A DNA stretch of 58,850 nucleotides, from positions 1-58,850 of the forward strand of contig JAETNT010000023.1 of NCBI GenBank assembly GCA_021772025.1, in the 5' to 3' direction. Shown one piece after another: positions 42,544 to 51,085 of this stretch (the stretch's first letter is position 1; each line of letters begins with the position of its first letter). Origin of the DNA: Enterocloster bolteae (GTDB lineage: Bacteria > Bacillota > Clostridia > Lachnospirales > Lachnospiraceae). The notes under the pieces were generated by a model that saw only the letters and a program-made list of their open reading frames with translations, had not been told where the DNA came from and ran no database searches. Made by a program: the position numbers and the translations under genes.

Positions 42544-43341
42544 TTAGACCGTAACGATCCGGGACATTCTATCTCTTCCTGCCACGCTGATAGAAAAATC
42601 CGCGGCGCTGTAAGGATTATCTCCCTCGGTGATTTCCAGCCGCACTGTCTCATAAGCCAGCTCTTCGTAATTGTTTTCCTTGCTTAAATGGCCCAGGAAA
42701 ATATGTTTTAAGCCGTCATGAAGGATCTGGCACAGAAGCCGTCCGGCATTTTCATTAGATAAATGACCATGATCCCCCAGAATCCTCCGCTTTAAATAGT
42801 AAGGGTATGGTCCCGTCTCTAACATCCGCACATCATGGTTGGATTCCAGCAATACTGCGTCCAGATTTTGGAGATGATCGATAATATATTGATTGAAATG
42901 TCCCATATCTGTAGCTACCGCAACGGATTTCCTACCGCTTTTCACCCGGTAAGCAACCGGATTGGCAGCATCATGATCTACCCGAAAGGGCTGGATAATA
43001 AAATCTCCTGTTTCAAACTCCGCATCAGGAAGGATCGGGATTAAAAGTTCTTTGTCAAACTTTCCCAAATAAGAATTCCCCTCTACTTCCTCCAGGGTTT
43101 CTTTGGTTCCGTAAATGGGAATCTCATATTTTCTCGCCAAAACTCCCAGTCCTTTAATATGGTCAGAGTGCTCATGAGTGATGAAAATCCCGTCTAGTTC
43201 ATTTCCCTTAATCCCGATTTCTTTTAGTCCCGCTTCAATCCGTTTCCCGCTGATCCCTGCGTCGATGAGAATATGGCTTCTGTCAGAACCCACATAAATA
43301 CAGTTTCCGCTGCTGCCGCTTGCAATACTTACAAATCTCAT
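42544..43341 (-). CDS. MBL-fold metallohydrolase, WalJ/YycJ family
   Basis: This 265-aa metallo-beta-lactamase-fold enzyme has the metal motif THEHSDHIKG, Asp in ATDMGHFNQ and terminal His GHLSKENN. It matches WalJ/YycJ, a putative nuclease tied to coordination of replication and cell division; the substrate is unproven. Unlike in Bacillus it is not beside walRK here. It overlaps coaE by four bases (ATGA). Confidence 0.92.
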   Translation of the reverse strand: MRFVSIASGSSGNCIYVGSDRSHILIDAGISGKRIEAGLKEIGIKGNELDGIFITHEHSDHIKGLGVLARKYEIPIYGTKETLEEVEGNSYLGKFDKELLIPILPDAEFETGDFIIQPFRVDHDAANPVAYRVKSGRKSVAVATDMGHFNQYIIDHLQNLDAVLLESNHDVRMLETGPYPYYLKRRILGDHGHLSNENAGRLLCQILHDGLKHIFLGHLSKENNYEELAYETVRLEITEGDNPYSAADFSISVAGRDRMSRIVTV

Positions 43342-43943
43342 GTTCGTGTCTTTTTCCTCCAGTCCTGGCAGGCGAGTGCTTTTTCAATCTGTCTGCGTGT
43401 CTCTTCCACAGAGCCATTATTGTCAATCACCCGACTGCAGATGGCTCGAAACTCTGATTCATTCTTCTGATTTGCCATAATACCCAAACATTTCTCTCTG
43501 GAGTATCCCCGATCCCGCATAAGACGCCGGATCCGCTCTTCTATGCCTGTATAGACATACCACAGCTCATGATATTGCTCCTGCTGTTTCTTCCCCATAA
43601 GAGCAGATTCTACAATTATAAGTTCCTCTTCTGCTTCCCTTGCCATAATCTCCGTGCTTTCCCAGACCATAGGATGAATGATCCGGTTCACGGTTTCAAG
43701 GGCCTTTGGATCTTGAAAAATCCGTTCTCCCAGTTTCTCCTGGTTTATGGTTCCATTGGGTGATAAAAATCCGGTTCCCAAAAATTCTACTATTTTTCCA
43801 TATCCTTCCATTCCCGGCTCCATCAAATGGCGGGCTACCTGGTCGGTCTGAATAATTCCTGCTCCAAAATCTTTCTTTAAAATATCCAGCACCTGGCTTT
43901 TCCCGGAACCAATACCGCCTGTAATCCCGATAATCCGTTTCAT
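43338..43943 (-). CDS. coaE: Dephospho-CoA kinase
   Basis: This 201-aa P-loop kinase (GITGGIGSGKS) carries out the last CoA step. QTDQVARHLMEPG and LGERIFQDP are conserved family phrases. A strong terminator ends 21 bases before its ATG, so little room remains for a promoter. It is coupled to walJ by an ATGA overlap. Confidence 0.96.
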   Translation of the reverse strand: MKRIIGITGGIGSGKSQVLDILKKDFGAGIIQTDQVARHLMEPGMEGYGKIVEFLGTGFLSPNGTINQEKLGERIFQDPKALETVNRIIHPMVWESTEIMAREAEEELIIVESALMGKKQQEQYHELWYVYTGIEERIRRLMRDRGYSREKCLGIMANQKNESEFRAICSRVIDNNGSVEETRRQIEKALACQDWRKKTRT

Positions 43944-43964
43944 ATAAGGCTTCCTTCCTCCGCG

Positions 43965-44003
43965 AAAACCGGAGACTTATGGAAAATTTCCGTAAGCCTC
44001 CGG
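43965..44003 (-). terminator. Terminator after citrate synthase, directly before coaE
   Basis: Arms CCGGAGACTTATGGAAA and TTTCCGTAAGCCTCCGG pair over most of 17 bp and TTTT follows on the minus strand. The coaE ribosome site begins at once after it. Confidence 0.85.
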
Positions 44004-44008
44004 CCTTT

Positions 44009-45340
44009 TTACCGTTCTTCTACACTGACGTAGGGCACATTCTCCCCTACATACTTGGTTGCCGGGCGCATAATCTTGCCGTCGTAAAGCTTATTTTCGA
44101 TATTGTGGGCAATCCAGCCTACCAAACGGCTGGTAACAAACAGCGGAGTGTACAGCTCTCTGGGAATCTGCAGCATATCATATGCAAAGCCGCTGTAATA
44201 GTCCACATTAGTAGGAATCATGCGGTGCTTGTCCTCTTGGATTACTTCCTTAACACATTCCTCAAAGAGCCGGTAAAAATAAAACTCTTTCATTTTTCCC
44301 TGCTCTTTCGCCACCGTCTCGCAATAGTCCCTCAGCAGCTCTGCTCTCGGGTCGGAAATGGTGTATACCGCATGGCCGAAGCCGTAAACCAGGCCGCTTT
44401 TATCGTACAGCTCTTTACCGGTAATCCGGCGGATCACCGTCTTTATAGCTTCCCTGTCTGCAGTATAGCCAATCTGACCAATTACCTCATCCATCATCTC
44501 AGATGCCTTTAAGTTGGCGCCGCCATGACGGGGGCCTTTTAAAGAACCGATGGAGCCGCAGATAGTAGAATAAATATCGGTATTGGTAGAGGAAATTACT
44601 ACGTTGGTAAAAGTGGAATTATTTCCGCCGCCGTGATCTGCATGAAGCATCAGCAGGATATCCAGAAGGTTTGCCTCCTTCTCTGTAAACTTTCTGTCCT
44701 CCCGAAGCATATAGAGAAAATTCTCTGCTATAGAATACTCTTTTAAGGGGTAATGAAGCACTAAACTCTTGCGGTTAAAATAGTGTTCCTTACTCATATA
44801 TTCATAACAGACAATAGACGGCATCTTTGCAATAAGGTTAACCCCTTTCAGGAGGGTCTTATACTCATCAATATCATCCGGATCGTCATCATAGCTGTAG
44901 AGGGCCAGTACAGCATGCTGAATCTTGTTCATCAAATTTTTGGCCGGAGTCCGCAAAATGTTTGTCTCCAAAAACTCATAGGGAAGCTCATACATCTCTT
45001 TTAGCACGCTGCAGAATCGTTCCAGCTCTTCCTTTTTAGGAAGGTAGCCAAAGAGAAGCAGAAAACAAATTTCTTCATAACCGTGAGTGGGGCGCTTATT
45101 GGCCACCAAATCTCTAACGCTGTAGCCTCTGTAATAGAGATCTCCCGGGGCGTCCACCTTTTTCCCGTCCTCTTTGCTATAACCCACTACATCAGAAACC
45201 TTGGTAAGTCCAATGCACACGCCGGTACCGTCCTCATTCCGAAGCCCCTTCTTTACATTGTACTCGGCAAAAAGCCGGTTTGGAATATCCGTATAGTTTT
45301 GAGATTTTCCAAAAAATTGTGCCAGATAATTATTCTTCAT
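44009..45340 (-). CDS. Citrate synthase
   Basis: This 443-aa enzyme condenses acetyl-CoA and oxaloacetate. Catalytic regions are LHADHGGGNNS (His), YGFGHAVYTISDPRAELL (His) and VDYYSGFAYDML (Asp). It follows a short, possibly translated leader ORF whose stop overlaps the ATG, and a 19-base palindrome lies 15 bases upstream. GAGGAGAG is its own ribosome site. A strong terminator follows. I see no aconitase or isocitrate dehydrogenase gene in the window. Confidence 0.96.
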   Translation of the reverse strand: MKNNYLAQFFGKSQNYTDIPNRLFAEYNVKKGLRNEDGTGVCIGLTKVSDVVGYSKEDGKKVDAPGDLYYRGYSVRDLVANKRPTHGYEEICFLLLFGYLPKKEELERFCSVLKEMYELPYEFLETNILRTPAKNLMNKIQHAVLALYSYDDDPDDIDEYKTLLKGVNLIAKMPSIVCYEYMSKEHYFNRKSLVLHYPLKEYSIAENFLYMLREDRKFTEKEANLLDILLMLHADHGGGNNSTFTNVVISSTNTDIYSTICGSIGSLKGPRHGGANLKASEMMDEVIGQIGYTADREAIKTVIRRITGKELYDKSGLVYGFGHAVYTISDPRAELLRDYCETVAKEQGKMKEFYFYRLFEECVKEVIQEDKHRMIPTNVDYYSGFAYDMLQIPRELYTPLFVTSRLVGWIAHNIENKLYDGKIMRPATKYVGENVPYVSVEER

Positions 45341-45402
45341 ACTCTCCTCTTTTCTGACGCAGTTACTGCGTCATTCAGGCGGATTCGAAAGATCACTTCC
45401 AA
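45337..45402 (-). CDS. Possible 21-aa leader peptide coupled to citrate synthase
   Basis: AAGGAGG (45411-45417) stands eight bases before a TTG at 45402. The frame encodes a short basic peptide (MEVIFRIRLNDAVTASEKRR plus one Val), and its TGA overlaps the citrate synthase ATG. The ribosome site has no other start codon at a suitable distance except an in-frame GTG at codon 3. The palindrome lies within it. A role in coupling or attenuation is inference. Confidence 0.5.
   Translation of the reverse strand: MEVIFRIRLNDAVTASEKRRV
45355..45373. promoter_or_regulatory. Perfect palindrome ahead of citrate synthase
   Basis: TGACGCAGT-T-ACTGCGTCA, 9-bp arms around one base. As DNA it is operator-like; as RNA it would form an 8-bp stem with a 3-base loop just before the ribosome site. 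Confidence 0.6.
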
Positions 45403-45421
45403 GCTTCCGCCCTCCTTATGT

Positions 45422-47050
45422 CTAATCGCCAAGTAAATTTCGAATGGTTTTGGGCTTTCTGTAATTCCAAGTAGAGATTTTAATACCGCTCCGCCTGCTG
45501 GCAGCATGGACAATCTGTCCGTTGCCGATATACATTGCCACATGGTTTACCTTTCCTCTGCTGTCTGTATAGAAAATCAGGTCTGCCGGGCGCATTTCAC
45601 TGGAGCTTACGGCCTTGCCCATCTGAGCCTGAGAACCGGAATAATGCGGAAGAGATACTCCAAAGTTTTCGTATACCTTCATGGTAAAGCCGGAGCAATC
45701 CGCCCCTTTTGTTAAACTGGTTCCGCCCCAGACATAAGGATTTCCTACAAACTGCAGGGCATAGTTTACGATCTTTGCTCTGCGGGATGCGGACGCATTG
45801 GCTGCTTCCTCCAGAGGAGAAAATTTAATGGCTTCGTTAAGGGCATATCGCACCTCCACATTATTGTCCCGTGTAGACACATATGCCTTATCTGTGCTTC
45901 CCTCTTCCTCTCCGGTATCCAGTTCGATCTCTACCCAGCCGTCAAGCTGGCTTAAAACCGGATATCTCTCTTCTTTGGAAATCTGGGTCCAGATAGAGGC
46001 GTCTGTGGAAGGCTCGGTACGGACGTTCAGCATATCCGTATTGACAATCGCCATCAGAGATGCCGTACCAGTTGCAATGTCCTTTGCCTCCTGGCCGGTT
46101 GCAGTATACCGGGGATCCGAAGAAATATAGCCTGTAATCTTGCCGGACTTAATTTTGTACCAGCCTTCCACAGAGTCATCCAGGATTTCCGCCGCCGCCT
46201 TGCTGGTCATTTTTCCGATAACCTTTCCGTTCTCGCTGGGTTCTTCCCGCACATTAAGATACGTATCCACCTTGGAAATCACCAGGTTGCTGTACTGGCT
46301 GATAGCCATGGCCTGAAGATCCAGCTTTCTGGCCTCATTTAATCCATACCGAATCTGGGCGTAATCGGAAGAAATATAACCTTCCTCAATCTTAATCCAC
46401 CCATCCAGTTCTTCTTCAACCACATATCTCTCGTTCTTGGCTGCGGTTCCCACCACGTTAGCCCCGTCGATTACCGGCTCCTGACGGATATTCACACTGT
46501 CTCCCGTAATCACGGCCCGCTTCTGAACCAGTTCAAGGCCCTTCTGCCGGGCTTCCTCTCCCGTCAGCACATAAGCATTATGAATATATCCCGTAAGGCC
46601 GCCTGAGCTGATCTGATACCACTCTCCTTCTGAGGACAAGATGTCGCAGGCGCTGTCCCCCTGAAGTTTTCCGATAATCTTTCCGTTAGAACTTGCCGTT
46701 TCACGGATGTTCAGATAACCGGATACCTGAACAATTCCCAGATTCTGGTAGGCGTTTACCTCCTGCTCCGCCGCTGCAGCCCTTGCTGCCTCTGCTATCT
46801 CTTCCGGCGACAAAGCAGGAGCCGGAGTCTCTGCCGGCTCACTGGGAAGAGCCGTTTCCTCCGTCCTGGCCTCAGGTTCTGTGGAAACAGCCGGTTTCTG
46901 CCTTCTGCTTATAAAAATACCGGCTCCTATAAGCAGTACAAGAATCAGAAGGCCTGCCGCGCCGATGATCAGATATTGAAAATCGAATCTCCGGTTTCGC
47001 CGCCGTCTTGCCCTGTTGAGCCGGCTGATATAATCTTTATTATCCAGCAT
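45422..47050 (-). CDS. Membrane-anchored multi-SH3b NlpC/P60 hydrolase
   Basis: This 542-aa protein has a basic cytoplasmic start (about 1-26), one membrane helix (about 27-48), a Pro/Glu-rich linker, four SH3b-type repeats (each with a LNIRETAS / VNIRQEPV / LNVREEPS / LNVRTEPS phrase), and a C-terminal NlpC/P60 domain with Cys in GADCSGFTMKVY and His in NHVAMYIGNG. It should bind and cleave peptidoglycan stem peptides outside the membrane. The ATG at 47050 follows AAGGGATG. Confidence 0.92.
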   Translation of the reverse strand: MLDNKDYISRLNRARRRRNRRFDFQYLIIGAAGLLILVLLIGAGIFISRRQKPAVSTEPEARTEETALPSEPAETPAPALSPEEIAEAARAAAAEQEVNAYQNLGIVQVSGYLNIRETASSNGKIIGKLQGDSACDILSSEGEWYQISSGGLTGYIHNAYVLTGEEARQKGLELVQKRAVITGDSVNIRQEPVIDGANVVGTAAKNERYVVEEELDGWIKIEEGYISSDYAQIRYGLNEARKLDLQAMAISQYSNLVISKVDTYLNVREEPSENGKVIGKMTSKAAAEILDDSVEGWYKIKSGKITGYISSDPRYTATGQEAKDIATGTASLMAIVNTDMLNVRTEPSTDASIWTQISKEERYPVLSQLDGWVEIELDTGEEEGSTDKAYVSTRDNNVEVRYALNEAIKFSPLEEAANASASRRAKIVNYALQFVGNPYVWGGTSLTKGADCSGFTMKVYENFGVSLPHYSGSQAQMGKAVSSSEMRPADLIFYTDSRGKVNHVAMYIGNGQIVHAASRRSGIKISTWNYRKPKTIRNLLGD

Positions 47051-47154
47051 ATTTTCATCCCTTCTTTTATCTGTCTGTTCTCTCTGCATATTCGCAGGAA
47101 AAGAGATTCTGCTTTTCCCTAAGCCTTATGCAAGGCAGGTAGAAACTATGGCTT

Positions 47155-47183
47155 AGTATACCACAGAGCCGAAGAAATGAAAA
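47155..47183 (-). promoter_or_regulatory. Promoter of the SH3b-NlpC/P60 gene
   Basis: TTTTCA (about 47178-47183), 17 bases, TATACT (about 47155-47160) on the minus strand, just after the sensor kinase gene. Confidence 0.55.
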
Positions 47184-47194
47184 TACCTTTTTTC

Positions 47195-48598
47195 TTACGC
47201 TTTGATAAGCGGAAGCTGCACTGTAAACTGGGTTCCGGAATCCACCTGGGACTTTACATCAATAGTACCTTCATAATAGGTTACAATATGCTTTACAATG
47301 GAAAGTCCTAACCCTGTCCCCCCTTCTTTTTTACTCCTTCCCTTTTCTACCCGGTAAAACCGTTCAAAAATTCTTGGAAGAGAATCCTGGGGAATCCCCA
47401 TTCCGTTATCCTTTACCTGGATCCAAATCTGATTTTTTTCCCTGTCTTCCTTTATTTCAATCCATACCTGGCCTCCCTGGCGGTTATATTTTACCGCATT
47501 GCTTATCAGGTTGCTTATAAGCTCCTTCATTTGCTTTTCGTCTGCCCAGATAACTGCTTTTTGACAGTTCTGATGAATATACACCTGTTTCTGAGCCGTC
47601 AGGGGTTTTAACCCTTCTACAGCTTCCCTGGTCACCTCCGCCAGATTTACTTCCGTATAAGTAAGCCTTGCCTCTCTGGATTCCAACCTGGAAATCATTA
47701 AAATATCGTTGATTAGGCTGGTCATTCGGGAAGCTTCTTTATGAATCCGTTTAATAAAGTCCTGACGCATAGTTTCATCTTTTATAATCCCGTTCTCCAA
47801 AAGCTCTGCATATCCTTGAATAGAAGTAATAGGAGTCTTTAGCTCATGAGACGCATTGCTGAAAAATTCCTCCCGAATTTTCCTCTCGTCTTCAAGCTGC
47901 TTTAAATATTCTTTTACATTGTTATTCATAGCCAGAGTTGTGCTGCCGATAGTGTTGATTTCCGGATATTCGCAGGGCTCAAAATGGAAGGGCTCCCCAT
48001 TGCCATTAAGTTTTTCCATCTCACCGGCAATCTCCCTCAAGGGCCTGGTAACCGTGGCTACGAAGTGCCCTGTGGTCAAAAAAGAAGCTAGCAAAGCAGC
48101 CGCAAAGCTGAGCCAAGCAGCCGGAAGCAGCATAGGCAGAAATTCCCGAAATCCGGAATAAGGCGCTGACAAACACAGAATCACCCGCCCTTTTTCTGAA
48201 TAGTGGGCCGCATAAAGCATATATTGATCCAGCGTATCTGATCGCCTTGAGGCAAAACCAAAGCCAGCCCGAAGGGCATCCTCCACTTCGGGCTGCCTCA
48301 AATGGTTCTCCATGGTTGTTACATCCTGGCGAGAACTGTCTAATTGCACGGTTCCGTCAGTCCGGATTACAGTAATCCGGCTTCCGTTCTCCTCCCATAT
48401 AGAATCTATTTGGCTAAACTGGCTTTCCAGCTCTTTATGATAGTCAAGAAAGCTGTCTATGGTTTTTAAGGTAAACAGCATGTTTTCCATAGAAGTCTCC
48501 TGAAGCACCTTGCTGCAGGCTATGTAAAAAATCGCGCTGTTTAGCAGAAGGGCCGCAGACAAAACCTGAATAAATTTTTTCAAAATAGTCTTTTGCAT
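47195..48598 (-). CDS. Sensor histidine kinase, PhoR-like
   Basis: This 467-aa kinase has a membrane helix near 10-30, an extracellular sensor region to about 145, a second helix near 150-172, HAMP, HisKA with the phosphorylated His in SNASHELKTPITSIQGYAEL, and HATPase_c (NLISNAVKYN, DNGMGIP, GGTGLGLSIVKH). It follows the response regulator by two bases. Linkage to a Na/Pi transporter and Pho-like sites points to phosphate sensing. Confidence 0.92.
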   Translation of the reverse strand: MQKTILKKFIQVLSAALLLNSAIFYIACSKVLQETSMENMLFTLKTIDSFLDYHKELESQFSQIDSIWEENGSRITVIRTDGTVQLDSSRQDVTTMENHLRQPEVEDALRAGFGFASRRSDTLDQYMLYAAHYSEKGRVILCLSAPYSGFREFLPMLLPAAWLSFAAALLASFLTTGHFVATVTRPLREIAGEMEKLNGNGEPFHFEPCEYPEINTIGSTTLAMNNNVKEYLKQLEDERKIREEFFSNASHELKTPITSIQGYAELLENGIIKDETMRQDFIKRIHKEASRMTSLINDILMISRLESREARLTYTEVNLAEVTREAVEGLKPLTAQKQVYIHQNCQKAVIWADEKQMKELISNLISNAVKYNRQGGQVWIEIKEDREKNQIWIQVKDNGMGIPQDSLPRIFERFYRVEKGRSKKEGGTGLGLSIVKHIVTYYEGTIDVKSQVDSGTQFTVQLPLIKA

Positions 48599-48600
48599 TG

Positions 48601-49296
48601 CTATTCTTCCCTGTTTTCCTCCGGTTCCACCAGGCGGTAACCGATTCCCCGAACCGTAGTTACATAGGATGCCCCTTTTTCTCCCAGCTTCTGCCTCAGA
48701 GTCCGCACATGCATATCTAATGTTCTGGTTTCACCGATATATTCATAACCCCAAACGTGATCTAAAAGCTCTTCTCTGGTCACCACCCGGCTCCGGTTAA
48801 GCCACAAATACCACAGAAGCTCAAATTCCTTTAAAGTCAGCTTCACCAAATGGCCATCAAAATATACCTCCCGAACTGCCTTCTTTATCAAAAGCTTCCC
48901 TATTTCGGCCTCATCGCTGTCAAGTTTTCCGCTGCGGCGCAAAAGCCCGCGGATTCTGGCTGCCAGCTCCAGAACTCCGAAAGGCTTTACCACATAATCA
49001 TCCGCCCCTCCGTCCAGGCCGGTTACCTTATCCGCCTCCCGCTCCTTTGCTGTCAGAAGGATAATCGGGAGAGCAGCAAGCTCCTCGTTTTTCCGGATTT
49101 TCTGGATGGCAGTAACCCCATCCATTCCGGGAAGCATCCAGTCGAAAATAGCCAGATCCGGCGGCGCCGCTTTTATCCGCTCTAACCCTTCCTCGGCTGT
49201 CTCAAAACATTCGGCTTCATAACCAAAACCTTCCAGGGCTACCTTTAAAAGGTTGCGGATATTTTCATCGTCCTCTATGACATATATCCTATCCAT
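48601..49296 (-). CDS. Response regulator, PhoP/PhoB-like (OmpR family)
   Basis: This 231-aa regulator has a receiver domain with Asp52 (AIFDWMLPGMDG), acidic EDD near the start and Lys in DDYVVKPFG, and a winged-helix DNA-binding domain (LTLKEFELLWYLWLN, ETRTLDMHVRTLRQKLGEKG). Its start lies inside the transporter gene (22-base overlap) behind GGAGGAGG. It may bind the TTTACA array upstream of the operon. Confidence 0.93.
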   Translation of the reverse strand: MDRIYVIEDDENIRNLLKVALEGFGYEAECFETAEEGLERIKAAPPDLAIFDWMLPGMDGVTAIQKIRKNEELAALPIILLTAKEREADKVTGLDGGADDYVVKPFGVLELAARIRGLLRRSGKLDSDEAEIGKLLIKKAVREVYFDGHLVKLTLKEFELLWYLWLNRSRVVTREELLDHVWGYEYIGETRTLDMHVRTLRQKLGEKGASYVTTVRGIGYRLVEPEENREE

Positions 49297-50954
49297 GACG
49301 CCTCCTCCTTCACGTAACCTGCGATATTGACTGCATGATCCGAGATTCTCTCCAGGTTGCTGACCGCATCTAAAAATACTACGCCGTTCTCAAAATTACA
49401 CTGCATTTCTGACAGGCGCTTCATGTGGTTTTCCCTTAAATCTTCCTCCAGGCTGTCCACCTCTTCTTCCCGGCGCAGGGCCTGGCGCACCAAAGTCATA
49501 TCCTGGTTTTTTCTGGCTCCCACCGCACAGCTTACCGCTTCCACTACAATCTCCACAAGAGATTCCATTTCCTGGGCTGCTTCCTGGGAAAAAGAAATAT
49601 CGCCCTTTTTCTTTTCTTCCGCCAGCTCCGCCAGATTCTCACAGTGATCACCGATACGTTCAATATCGTTGATGGTATAAAAAAGGTTTTTTACTACCAA
49701 GTGCTGTTCTTCGTTTAAGGATTGATTGCTGATATCCACCAGATAGCCCGCCAACAGCTTCTGCATCCGGTCAATCATAGCTTCATTTTCAAATACTTCT
49801 TTGATATTATCTTCCTTATCGCCCACAAGAGCTTGTGCGGCAAGTTTTAAATTATGAATAGCCGCCTCGCCCATAGAAATAATCTCGGTCTGCACCTGCT
49901 CAATGGCAAGAGGCGGAGTTTCTAACAGACGGGCATCTAAATGACGGTTCATCTGATCGTCTAAGGATACTTCTTTAGAGGAGCCTTTTTTCTTTCCCAG
50001 CATCATACCCGATACCTTTACCAGCACTCCTGCAAAAGGAAACAGCAGGATCGTATTGCTTACATTAAATATAGTATGAAAAATAGAGATTTCCACACTG
50101 CTGATTCGTGACGATGCCAGCTCCGGATTCATAAAGAAAACCGCTCCCATAATCACTCCGAAAACCACCGCTCCCATAACATTAAACAGAAGGTGGATAG
50201 CCGCCGCCCTTTTAGCGGTTCTATGGGCCCCGACGCTGGAAAGGATTGCGGTAATACAGGTACCGATATTCTGTCCCAGAGTAATGAAAACAGCAGACTG
50301 CCAGTTTACCATCCCATTTAACGCCAGAGTCTGCAAAATGCCTACCGATGCAGAAGAGCTTTGGATAATGGCTGTTACCACTGCACCCGCCAAAATCCCC
50401 AGTAAGGGGTTTCTTCCCAAAACTGAAAAAATATCCGCAAAAATCGGGGCGTCCCGGTAAGGCTCAATAGAAGAGGACATAAAACTTAATCCAATAAATA
50501 AAAAGCCGAATCCAGTCAATATCTCTCCCGCCTCTTTTTTTCTGGAATCCTTGGAAAACAAAATAATACCCGCGCCTATCCCTACCAGAACCGGGGCGAA
50601 AAATTCAGGCTTTAGCATCTCCCCCCATTCGCTCATAGATACAATCCAGCTGGTTACGGTGGTACCAATATTGGCGCCCATAATGACTCCCACCGCCTGA
50701 GTCAGATCCATAAGCCCTGCGTTTACAAAGCCGACTACCATAACGGTCGTAGCGGAGGAGCTTTGAATAATAGCCGTAATTCCGGCTCCCAGCAGCACCC
50801 CCATAAGGCGGTTGGACGTAAGGACTCCTAAAAGTTTCTGCATCTTGTGCCCTGCTGATTTCTGCAGGCCGTCCGCCATCTGGTTCATTCCGTACAGAAA
50901 CATGCCCAGACCGCCGACAAAGTGAAATAATACTCCAATTGCTTCGATGTTCAT
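49275..50954 (-). CDS. Na/Pi cotransporter family protein with PhoU-like domain
   Basis: This 559-aa protein has two inverted Na/Pi-cotransporter repeats, each with the signature QSSSA (GITAIIQSSSATTVMVVGF and AVVTAIIQSSSASVGILQTL), in about eight membrane segments to residue 310, and a PhoU-like helical domain from about 350. It likely takes up phosphate or helps balance it. The ATG at 50954 follows GGAGG; the open frame to 51059 runs through the regulatory region. First gene of a transporter-regulator-kinase operon. Confidence 0.92.
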   Translation of the reverse strand: MNIEAIGVLFHFVGGLGMFLYGMNQMADGLQKSAGHKMQKLLGVLTSNRLMGVLLGAGITAIIQSSSATTVMVVGFVNAGLMDLTQAVGVIMGANIGTTVTSWIVSMSEWGEMLKPEFFAPVLVGIGAGIILFSKDSRKKEAGEILTGFGFLFIGLSFMSSSIEPYRDAPIFADIFSVLGRNPLLGILAGAVVTAIIQSSSASVGILQTLALNGMVNWQSAVFITLGQNIGTCITAILSSVGAHRTAKRAAAIHLLFNVMGAVVFGVIMGAVFFMNPELASSRISSVEISIFHTIFNVSNTILLFPFAGVLVKVSGMMLGKKKGSSKEVSLDDQMNRHLDARLLETPPLAIEQVQTEIISMGEAAIHNLKLAAQALVGDKEDNIKEVFENEAMIDRMQKLLAGYLVDISNQSLNEEQHLVVKNLFYTINDIERIGDHCENLAELAEEKKKGDISFSQEAAQEMESLVEIVVEAVSCAVGARKNQDMTLVRQALRREEEVDSLEEDLRENHMKRLSEMQCNFENGVVFLDAVSNLERISDHAVNIAGYVKEEASWIGYMS

Positions 50955-51000
50955 ACTTTCCTCCAAAAAGGTTTTTATAGATTTTACTTTATCAAAGCTA

Positions 51001-51039
51001 TGTAAAGTCTTTCTGTTGGAAATGTAAAATCTCTGTAAA
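51001..51039 (-). promoter_or_regulatory. Pho-box-like array upstream of the Na/Pi operon
   Basis: Half-sites begin every 11 bases at 51001, 51012, 51023 and 51034. Three read TTTACA on the minus strand and one (51012) is degenerate, AACAGA. PhoP of Bacillus binds tandem TTAACA-like repeats with about five-base gaps. A TATAAA at 50974-50979 may be the -10. Confidence 0.7.
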
Positions 51040-51085
51040 TTCTCTGCAAAAAGAATCATAACAGCTCAGACGGGCACAAAGAATA

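Noticed and set aside
47051..47154. c-di-AMP (ydaO-type) riboswitch before the NlpC/P60 gene
   Set aside because: Such switches often precede cell-wall hydrolase genes, but the leader is only about 100 bases and lacks the conserved ydaO core.
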